The notes under the pieces were generated by a model. It did no database searches. It was not told the DNA's origin and worked only from the letters and a program-made list of their open reading frames with translations. This document shows positions 27,652 through 34,433 of a DNA stretch of 64,000 nt, one piece after another. The DNA is from Paenibacillus eucommiae (GTDB lineage: Bacteria; Bacillota; Bacilli; Paenibacillales; NBRC-103111): NCBI RefSeq assembly GCF_017874215.1, contig NZ_JAGGLB010000006.1, forward strand, positions 62,001 to 126,000, written 5' to 3'. Each line of letters starts with the position of its first letter. The first letter of the stretch is position 1. The position numbers were made by a program, and so were the translations under genes.

Positions 27652-28384
27652 AGTCGCCTTGATCACAGGAGCTGCCCAGGGAATGGGCAAGGACATTGCC
27701 AGGCTTTTGGCCCGGCAGGGTGCGAAAATCGTAATGAATGATCTCAACGGCGAGGCGCTGCAAGCAGCCGCGGAAGACATCAGGAGAGATGGAGGAGAGG
27801 TCATCTGGGTGAAAGCTGATGTCAGCAAACGCGAGGAAGTAGCCTCGATGATTGATCAAGCGACGGAGGCTTATTCCACGATTGATATTTTAGTGAATAA
27901 TGCCGGCTTGCTGCGTTCAACTCCTTTTGTAGATGTGGAAGATGAAGAGTGGGACCTGGTGATGGAGGTCAATTTGAAAAGCGTGTACCTGAGCACGAAG
28001 GCTGTTGTGCCGTTCATGATAGCCGGTGGGGGAGGCAAAATCATCAATATGTCTTCCTCAGCAGGAAGAAGTGTCAGCACACTCGGAGGCGCGCACTACA
28101 CGACTTCAAAAGCGGCTGTTCTCGGTCTGACCCGTCATTTGGCTAAAGAGTTGGCGTCCCGCAATATAAGGGTCAATGCGGTATGCCCGGGACTAATTGA
28201 TACGGAAATGGTCAGAAAAACGTGTCCGCCGGAGCAAATCGCAGCTTATGAAAGCAGCTTTCCGATCCAAAGACTGGGCACTACCCGCGAGGTTGCCGAT
28301 TTGGTATTATTTTTGGCAAGCGATGACTCCTCTTATATAACGGGCGCATCGATAGATATTAATGGCGGAGATTTAATGATATAG
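27629..28384 (+). CDS. SDR-family oxidoreductase (FabG-like)
   Basis: 251 residues with a canonical [12 protein letters not shown] cofactor motif, NNAGLL, and the catalytic pattern YTTSKAA. ATG 27629 is chosen over ATG 27620 because GGGGAT is correctly spaced for it. The gene overlaps the end of kbl. It is the last gene of the operon. It may oxidise a 2-amino-3-hydroxy compound to the Kbl substrate, replacing threonine dehydrogenase; this is inference from position. Confidence 0.9.
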   Translation: MEQKLHGKVALITGAAQGMGKDIARLLARQGAKIVMNDLNGEALQAAAEDIRRDGGEVIWVKADVSKREEVASMIDQATEAYSTIDILVNNAGLLRSTPFVDVEDEEWDLVMEVNLKSVYLSTKAVVPFMIAGGGGKIINMSSSAGRSVSTLGGAHYTTSKAAVLGLTRHLAKELASRNIRVNAVCPGLIDTEMVRKTCPPEQIAAYESSFPIQRLGTTREVADLVLFLASDDSSYITGASIDINGGDLMI

Positions 28385-28415
28385 TCAGGTTGTTGTTTTG
28401 CAACAAAAAAACTAC

Positions 28416-28449
28416 AAAAGCTAAAAAAGCTAAAAAAGCTAAAAAAGCT
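28416..28449 (+). repeat. AAAAAAGCT 9-bp tandem repeat
   Basis: A partial unit followed by three exact AAAAAAGCT units (28423-28449), about 40 bp after the operon's last stop codon. Confidence 0.93.
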
Positions 28450-28532
28450 GCCTACCAGCCAAGCGGGTAAGCAACTTTTGTATGATGATTTTGAAGCTCA
28501 GCGATCTACCCCGAATGGTGCATGTGCTTCAC

Positions 28533-28722
28533 TTAATGATGTTTTTGATCGTTAAAGGATGTGTTTCCAGGTCAATCAGTTACGTTAATGATGATTTTCA
28601 ACGCTAAAAGAGGATGGCTACCCTCTATGGGTGGTAAAAAGGGAATTTAACGATGTTTTTCATTGTTAAAGGAAGGTTGTGGAGACGACCTGGTGCTTTT
28701 AGCGATGAAAAACATCGTTAAA
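28533..28722 (+). repeat. Hairpin array C (four units, two degenerate)
   Basis: Units at 28533-28555 (right arm GATCGTTAA), 28584-28608 (degenerate: ATGATTTTCAACGC), 28646-28670 (TTTAACGATG, loop TTTTT, CATTGTTAAA) and 28698-28722 (TTTAGCGATG, loop AAAAA, CATCGTTAAA). The last unit has an extended outer pairing: GACGACCTG before it and CAGGTCGTC after it. The non-coding stretch 28385-29383 is entirely this composite repeat, the small repeat above and the inserted MITE-like element. Confidence 0.9.
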
Positions 28723-28971
28723 GTAGCAGGTCGTCATCCTCAGAACCTTTGCCCGCTAGGAAATCTTCTCCAGTAAGAGAAAAACCTTGCTGGCTGTCCG
28801 TTTGAGTTTGGTGTTCGTGCGATTGTAGCTAAAGAGAGGTAAGGAGTGTGGGAGGAAGGGCGATAGCGTCACACCTACACCGTAAGAAATTTTACGTCGC
28901 GTTTAAAAATTGTTCCAACTCCACATTCCAATCAAGGAACAAATCTTTATCAGCGGCTGGAGCCCACAGCC

Positions 28972-29308
28972 CCAATGTTGTCAAGTTAACATGCAAGTTG
29001 AGGTTTAGCTTTCCCCAATTAGAAGGCAGGCCCAATCCGAAGCGGCCGAATGTAGGCGAAAAACCAACCACAATGTGCTTACTCGGAGCAGAAGCGGCCA
29101 AATGTAGGCGAAAAACCAACCACAATGTGCTTACTCGGAGCCGAAGCGGCCAATTGTAGGCGAAAAACCAACCACAATGTGCTTACTCGGAGCCGAAGCG
29201 GCCAAATGTAGGCGAAAAACCGACCACAATGTGCTTACGAGGGGTCGAAGCGGTTAAATGTAGGTGAAAAACCGCACATATTTGGCCAGCTTAACCTGGC
29301 AACATTGG
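28972..29308. mobile_element. 337-bp MITE-like element with 18-bp TIRs and 9-bp target duplication
   Basis: The left end CCAATGTTGTCAAGTTAA (28972-28989) and the reverse complement of the right end (29291-29308, CCAATGTTGCCAGGTTAA) match at 16 of 18 positions. The element is flanked by an exact 9-bp direct duplication CCCACAGCC at 28963-28971 and 29309-29317. Removing the element and one duplicate restores the arm sequence seen in repeats B, E and F. No transposase frame fits inside, so it is non-autonomous. Confidence 0.9.
29039..29275. repeat. 52-bp tandem repeat inside the MITE-like element
   Basis: Unit starts lie at 29039, 29091, 29143, 29195 and 29247, exactly 52 bp apart; the fifth is partial and most diverged. 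Each opens GAAGCGGCC and contains AATGTAGGCGAAAAACC and ACAATGTGCTTAC. Units are contiguous without spacers. Confidence 0.95.
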
Positions 29309-29383
29309 CCCACAGCCATTCCCTCCCAATACGCTCCCACGTCACGAACACACTCCTCAAAGAACACCGCAATGCGTTTCCAT

Positions 29384-30325
29384 TTATTTCTGCGAAGGAA
29401 ATTTCAATTCCTTATAATAGGCCGCAAAGGCTGCCCCGTCGTATCCGGCATAGTCTTGCGGAATATCGCGAAGCAGGACAGGGCGACCGTCTTGCTCGGC
29501 AGACAGCTTGGCTGCGATCGCTGCCAGTTCGGCTTCAATTAATGATTCGAACGGCAGCAGCGGTGGAGCTTCTCCTGCCAGATATGGAAGCACGCCTTCC
29601 AACAATGATTGATACAGTTTGTTGTTGTCTGCTTGAATGTACTTCACCTGCTTCTGCGTGACTAGAGTCGCGTAGAAAGGCAAGTAGCCAGCCGTTCCCC
29701 CGATGCTGACAATACCGCGGCGACCGTCCGCCCAGGTCAGCTCGACCTGGCGCTGTACAGTTGTGCCCAGGTGCTGTGCTTGCACAATGCCGGGGCCCAG
29801 AAGGCCGTGCAGCATGCTGTATCCATGAATGCCATAGTTAAATTCATCCACGGCACATCCGGCTAATCCATACACCCATTCCTCCGGAAGCAGCTGACTG
29901 ACCTGCTCCCGCACTTCGCTGCAATACCGCAGCGCCGAGCCGCCGGTAATAACGGCTCCTTGCTTGCTCCACTCCAGCATTTGCTGCAAATCACGAACAT
30001 TGCCGGCCAGCGGCTTGTCGATAAAAACAGCTTTGCCAGCCTCCACAAAAGGTCGTGCACGCTGAACATGCACATCCCAATTGCAGCTGTGAATCAGTAC
30101 AGCATCAACGAGGCCGACCATCTCCTCCAAAGATTCGCAGGCATGGGGAATTCCATGCTCCAGCGCAAATTCGGCTGCATATCCGGGGGGATACACAGCT
30201 CCTCCGTCAAACACCGCGGTAACTTCATGCCCTAATTCCCTCAGGATCGGTACAAAGCTGCCGGGATGGGAAGTATCCAAATCTACATGACCTATGCGTA
30301 AAGGCTTGCTTGCTTGGCTTGTCAT
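29384..30325 (-). CDS. Gfo/Idh/MocA-family oxidoreductase, atypical N-terminus
   Basis: 313 residues. The family pattern is seen in FIDKPLAGNVRDLQQML (the catalytic-lysine KP motif) and an alpha/beta C-terminal half. The expected GxGxxG is replaced by RIGHVDLDTSHPGSFVPI, so NAD(P) binding may be altered or lost. It is the third gene of a minus-strand operon, starting 2 bp after the enolase-superfamily stop. It probably acts on a sugar or inositol derivative. Confidence 0.82.
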   Translation of the reverse strand: MTSQASKPLRIGHVDLDTSHPGSFVPILRELGHEVTAVFDGGAVYPPGYAAEFALEHGIPHACESLEEMVGLVDAVLIHSCNWDVHVQRARPFVEAGKAVFIDKPLAGNVRDLQQMLEWSKQGAVITGGSALRYCSEVREQVSQLLPEEWVYGLAGCAVDEFNYGIHGYSMLHGLLGPGIVQAQHLGTTVQRQVELTWADGRRGIVSIGGTAGYLPFYATLVTQKQVKYIQADNNKLYQSLLEGVLPYLAGEAPPLLPFESLIEAELAAIAAKLSAEQDGRPVLLRDIPQDYAGYDGAAFAAYYKELKFPSQK

Positions 30326-30327
30326 TT

Positions 30328-31629
30328 TTATGATTCTCCTTTGTTTTGAAGCACTGCTTCATAATAAGGGCTTATTTCCAGCGCCCCGCCATTAGCCGCA
30401 TAGAAGCTATCGCTTAACTGGTAGATGCCATTTACAGCTTCGATCCACTCAGCGTTTGCGAGCGGATGGTAGCTTTTCATCTGCTCCCAGCTGCGGTAAT
30501 TCTGATGACCATTCGTTTCGATCACGCCAATTTTCAGCTCCGGCAAAGGAGCGAGCAGGGAGGCCAGGTTTTTGTTCCAATCCGCAAGCAGCGGGTTAGC
30601 GGTAAGGTCAGCACAGAAGCAGGGAACATTATGTTTGAAAGCCAGCTTCGCCACCTTCAGGCTTAGGCTCATGGTCTTGGCAACAGGCTTTAAAGCAAAA
30701 GCTCCATAGCCCATTTCGATTCGCGCCAGGGCATCGTGCTCGTCGTGTACACTTTCATCAGCTGCCAAACGAACTGGCAAGTCGGCCACATTCACCTCAA
30801 GCGACTGCGGAAAAGGCTCCTCGAACAGGACAATCCGTTCCAGGGCTCCGATCTGTCCGGCGTGCTCCAGCAAGCGGAGCAAACGCTCTTTGCCGTCATA
30901 CCTTCCGTTGGCATCCAGGTAATAGGCAATTTTGCCGCTGTGAGTATAAGCGGTCTCGTAACGCTCTGCGATCTCGTGGATCTGCGTCAATCTGCGCTTA
31001 TCCCACTCGAGCATTTTCTCCTGATCGTTATCTTGATCGGGATCAGCACCTAGCTTGATTTTTAGCAGAAAATAGCCCTCATTAAGCATTTGCTCAATAT
31101 CTGCTGCCGACATCCCGTAAGGAATTAAGGGAATGCTGGCCAGCTGAGGCTGGCGCTGTCCCAATGCGCCGCGGTAGGTTTCCGGCACCAGCTCAGCGAA
31201 GCTTTGATTTTTTCCTCTGCTGTATAAGGCCCAGGCTGCCTGGTCGACAGGAACCAGTGCATTCAGCACGAAGGTTTCATACAGGTTGTCGATACCGCTC
31301 TTGGTTCGTGCAAAAGCAGATACCTCTGGCAAGATACTATCTAGCAGGTCGATAGGCGTATCGAAGCTGGTGCGCTCAACGGCATTCAAGGCAAATTGCG
31401 TAATATCGGACATAAGCTGGTTTCCGGCAGCCTCGCCATGCTGCTCGAAAACTTTTGAATCCGACCACAATACACTTTGAACACCTACTCCGATTCCGTA
31501 AGCTCCATCAGCTCCGCGAAGGCCGACAGCCGACTGCCATAATTCCGATAGGTAAGCGCCTTTGAATCCAAAAGGGGAAAGCAGGGGCTCCTTCTGAATG
31601 GCGTGATTTGTTTCTATGACCCGGATCAT
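30328..31629 (-). CDS. Enolase-superfamily enzyme (mandelate racemase/muconate lactonizing type)
   Basis: 433 residues. The barrel shows KxK (LLKIKLGAD), a metal-binding Asp (YYLDANGRYD), Glu (LFEEPF) and AADES, as in sugar-acid dehydratases and racemases of this superfamily. Substrate cannot be fixed. The start overlaps the upstream gene's stop by 4 bp. Together with the two flanking dehydrogenases it suggests oxidation, then dehydration or epimerisation, of a sugar acid. Confidence 0.85.
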   Translation of the reverse strand: MIRVIETNHAIQKEPLLSPFGFKGAYLSELWQSAVGLRGADGAYGIGVGVQSVLWSDSKVFEQHGEAAGNQLMSDITQFALNAVERTSFDTPIDLLDSILPEVSAFARTKSGIDNLYETFVLNALVPVDQAAWALYSRGKNQSFAELVPETYRGALGQRQPQLASIPLIPYGMSAADIEQMLNEGYFLLKIKLGADPDQDNDQEKMLEWDKRRLTQIHEIAERYETAYTHSGKIAYYLDANGRYDGKERLLRLLEHAGQIGALERIVLFEEPFPQSLEVNVADLPVRLAADESVHDEHDALARIEMGYGAFALKPVAKTMSLSLKVAKLAFKHNVPCFCADLTANPLLADWNKNLASLLAPLPELKIGVIETNGHQNYRSWEQMKSYHPLANAEWIEAVNGIYQLSDSFYAANGGALEISPYYEAVLQNKGES

Positions 31630-32657
31630 GAGGAAGATACCTCTGTAGTTGTCTCAGCAGCCTTAGATGAAACGGCCTGCTCTACGATTGAGGCGATAGG
31701 TTCAGGCTTTCCGCTCTTGAGCGAGGTGATCGCCTGCAGGATCATCAGTGTTGCATACAATCCGTCTATGTGGTTGATTGGTGCTTCCGTATCCTCCTGC
31801 AGACAGCGGAGAAACGCTCTGTTTTCCTCGATGAAGCCGGATTCCGTTCCTTTAAACACCTGTGGTGCTTTGCCAGCCTCTGTATAAGTCAGCGTCGTAA
31901 GCCTGTCGGAAATAGTTATCGATTTATTCTCAGCAAACAGCTGCATGAAGAATTTGCTGGTAAGCGGCGGGCATCCGCAGTCTCCCTGTACCAAGCTTCC
32001 TGCCGCGCCGTTGTCGAAGCGGTATACAGCAACCAGATTGTCGATCACACCTGTCGGTTGATAATAATTTCCTCCTGCCGCGTATACCTCAACTGGCTCC
32101 GCACCTGCCACGAAGCGCAAAATATCGGTGGAATGGCAGCCTTGGCTGATTACATTGCCTCCGCCCTTAACCGGGTCGTTCGGCCATATGCCGTTCCCCC
32201 ATCTGTCATCCATCATTTGCATCGTTACCATAAGAGGCTGAGGGATCAATTCTTTGGCTTTCCACAGCAGTTCGAAGTAACGCATCTTGAATGCAGTAAA
32301 CAGCTTTTTGCCAGTGCGCTCCACAGCTTCCCCGATACGTACGCAATCTTCTACTGACATAGCCAGCGGTTTCTCCACGAGCACATGCTTCCCGGCTTCC
32401 AAGGCGCGGATACAATAGTCAGCATGCGTATCATGTACGGTAGTGATATAAATGGCGTCGAGAGAAGGATCGTTAAAAAAACGATCTACATCACTTGTTG
32501 CATATTCCCCGCCGAACTCCTCTAGTAATGCCTGGGCACTTTGCTCAAATACGTCGCAGAAAGCGGAGACCTCCATTCCTTCCAGCTCTGCAATGCATTT
32601 TGCGTGTGTCTTTCCTAAATTTCCACAGCCGATAATGCCAATTTTAATCGTTTTCAT
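31626..32657 (-). CDS. Gfo/Idh/MocA-family oxidoreductase
   Basis: 343 residues with a canonical dinucleotide motif (KIGIIGCGNLGKTHA) and the catalytic lysine in VEKPLAMSVED. The start at 32657 is chosen because GGAGGGAG precedes it; an in-frame ATG at 32744 would add 29 residues with no family resemblance and run through the operator region. It is the first gene of the minus-strand operon and faces the GntR-type regulator. Confidence 0.9.
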   Translation of the reverse strand: MKTIKIGIIGCGNLGKTHAKCIAELEGMEVSAFCDVFEQSAQALLEEFGGEYATSDVDRFFNDPSLDAIYITTVHDTHADYCIRALEAGKHVLVEKPLAMSVEDCVRIGEAVERTGKKLFTAFKMRYFELLWKAKELIPQPLMVTMQMMDDRWGNGIWPNDPVKGGGNVISQGCHSTDILRFVAGAEPVEVYAAGGNYYQPTGVIDNLVAVYRFDNGAAGSLVQGDCGCPPLTSKFFMQLFAENKSITISDRLTTLTYTEAGKAPQVFKGTESGFIEENRAFLRCLQEDTEAPINHIDGLYATLMILQAITSLKSGKPEPIASIVEQAVSSKAAETTTEVSSS

Positions 32658-32709
32658 GATTGATTTCTCCCTCCGGGTTTTAATTATTGCAAAAATTATT
32701 ACAAAAACT

Positions 32710-32886
32710 GATGTACATCTGAAAACGTTTTGGTTGTAATTCAACCATCTGATGTATATATTGATGTGTATCTCTTTCCTAAACTAAACCGCATTTTGGC
32801 CTGAGTGTCAACACTTTTTTATACTGCTTTATATGTAGCTTGAATTTATTGAAAAAAGAAAACTGATGTACAAATAAGATGTATTG
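32710..32886. promoter_or_regulatory. Cluster of GATGTA-type operators between divergent genes, with a cre-like site
   Basis: GATGTACATC (32710-32719) is a perfect 10-bp palindrome. Related half-sites follow: GATGTATATA (32751), GATGTGTATC (32763), GATGTACAAA (32864) and GATGTATTGC (32878). They sit on both sides of the divergent promoters and are good candidates for the GntR-type regulator. TGAAAACGTTTTGG (32720-32733) resembles a CcpA cre site and abuts the palindrome. Confidence 0.65.
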
Positions 32887-32925
32887 CTGTATGATAGGCT
32901 TAAAAAAGTAAAGGTTGGAGTACAG

Positions 32926-34320
32926 ATGGATTCTACTGCTAAAACGAGCCGCAAATCATTCCACTCCCGTCTCCGCCATATGGTCGACAGCCTGCGTGCG
33001 GATATTTTGAACGGTACCTATGCTCCGGGAGAGCTGCTGCCATCCGAAAGAAAGCTCGCCGAGCAGTTCCGGTTAAGCAACAAGTCTGTACGTATAGGTC
33101 TGGAAACGCTTATCAGCCATGGCTTCATTCATAAAGTTGATCGTGTGGGGAGCCGCGTCAGCGAAGGGACACCCGAAGGAGTGTCTCTTTCCTTTGGCTA
33201 TAGTACAACGATTGAACGTGATTTCTCGCTGTCATCGCTGCTGGAGGATTTTCGCAGCCTGCACCCGTCCATTCGGGTGAAAGCGATGCCGATCAAGTCC
33301 ACATCCGACTATATGAGTACGGTCAAAGAATATATGGAGAACGGAATTCTGGACATATTTACACTGAATAACCTTGATTTTCAGCACAGCTGCGACAACA
33401 GCTGCAGGGACATTTTGGAACCATTGGACTGGGATAAGGAGCAGTATCGTTTTGCCCAAGATGCGTTCGTTTCCGAAGAAGCTCTGTTTGCAAGACCTGT
33501 GCTTTTTTCTCCTATTGTGATCGCTTATAACCGCAGTCACTTCCGCGAAGCAGGCGTTCCTGAGCCGGATGGAAGCTGGAATTGGAGCGATATGATCCAG
33601 CATGCGTCTGCCCTGACTGTGCCCGGCAAGAGACATGGGTTTTATTTCTACTTGTTGTCTGACAACCGCTGGCCGGCTTTTCTGCTGCTAAGCGGAATGC
33701 GCTTCGAAGCGGATAGCGGGGGCGGTTATGAACTGGCGGGCAGCAGGATGCTGGAGAGCATCCGGCTCAGCAAGCAGCTCATCGATAACCGCAACATTTT
33801 CCCAAATTATTTATCCGAGAATAGTGATGATGTCAATGAGCTGTTCCGTCAGGGCAAAGTGTCCATGATCATGACCAACTATATGACCATCAATGATTTT
33901 AAACATACAGATTTGGACTACGATATTTCCCCGCTGCCCCATTTGTATGAGCCCCGATCTCTGCTGAACGTTATCGGGGTCGCTGTCAGCCGAAGCTCGA
34001 AGGAGAAGGAGGCAGCGAAGCTGCTGGCCGATTATTTCGCTTCTCCCCGCGCGCAGCAAATCATCCGGGCCAAGACATTGAGCCTGCCCTCACGCAAAGT
34101 AATAGCGGAATCACCAGTGGAGGAGCCGGATGGCATGAACCGCCCTTCGCGTTACTTTCTGTTTCGGGAAATTATGGCCTCGTACCGTCTCCACCGCGAG
34201 CTGAATCTATCACCAGAAGCATTCAATGCCTTGAGGCAACTGCTCAAGCAGTACTGGTTCGGCTTTATTGACGAAGTCGTTTTGTGCGAGCTGACCAAGG
34301 AAATGCTTAACAGAGAATGA
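32926..34320 (+). CDS. GntR-type winged-helix regulator fused to an SBP_bac_1-like domain
   Basis: 464 residues with no signal peptide. Residues about 8-80 are a GntR DNA-binding domain (LRADILNGTYAPGELLPSER, LAEQFRLSNKSVRIGLETLI). From about 90 to the end it reads like a CUT1 extracellular solute-binding protein (VIAYNRSHFREAGVPEPDGS, SWNWSDMIQHASALTVPGKR), so the sugar-binding fold would act as an intracellular ligand sensor. ATG 32926 follows GGAG; an upstream in-frame ATG at 32884 falls among the operators. It is divergent from the oxidoreductase/enolase operon, its likely target. Its ligand is probably an intermediate of that pathway. Confidence 0.88.
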   Translation: MDSTAKTSRKSFHSRLRHMVDSLRADILNGTYAPGELLPSERKLAEQFRLSNKSVRIGLETLISHGFIHKVDRVGSRVSEGTPEGVSLSFGYSTTIERDFSLSSLLEDFRSLHPSIRVKAMPIKSTSDYMSTVKEYMENGILDIFTLNNLDFQHSCDNSCRDILEPLDWDKEQYRFAQDAFVSEEALFARPVLFSPIVIAYNRSHFREAGVPEPDGSWNWSDMIQHASALTVPGKRHGFYFYLLSDNRWPAFLLLSGMRFEADSGGGYELAGSRMLESIRLSKQLIDNRNIFPNYLSENSDDVNELFRQGKVSMIMTNYMTINDFKHTDLDYDISPLPHLYEPRSLLNVIGVAVSRSSKEKEAAKLLADYFASPRAQQIIRAKTLSLPSRKVIAESPVEEPDGMNRPSRYFLFREIMASYRLHRELNLSPEAFNALRQLLKQYWFGFIDEVVLCELTKEMLNRE

Positions 34321-34433
34321 GGGGGCCAGCCGGGTAGTATAAATGATGAGACAATGAGATGAATAATTGGCATGAAAGGAAGCCCTGATTGATTTAGTAT
34401 TTTTTTAAGGCTAATGATTAAGGGGGGGAGACC

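Larger units (their letters stand above)
28740..29380 (+). repeat. Composite repeat C, interrupted by a MITE-like insertion
   Basis: Two 9-bp units (28813-28830), the fewest of any copy. The left outer arm has diverged (GAGGTAAGGAGTGTGGGAGG, 28835 on) while the right arm is intact after the insertion (CCCACAGCCATTCCCTC, 29310-29326), so pairing is partly lost. The right arm is split at CCCACAGCC by the element at 28972-29308. A terminator remnant runs into the stop codon of the minus-strand gene at 29384. Confidence 0.85.

Noticed and set aside
28848..29159. 103-codon frame through repeat C and the 52-bp units
   Set aside because: It exists only because the insertion and its repeats happen to be open; no ribosome site and no family resemblance.
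29039..29275. Possible CRISPR array at the 52-bp repeats
   Set aside because: Units are contiguous and similar along their whole length, with no unique spacers, and no cas genes are present.
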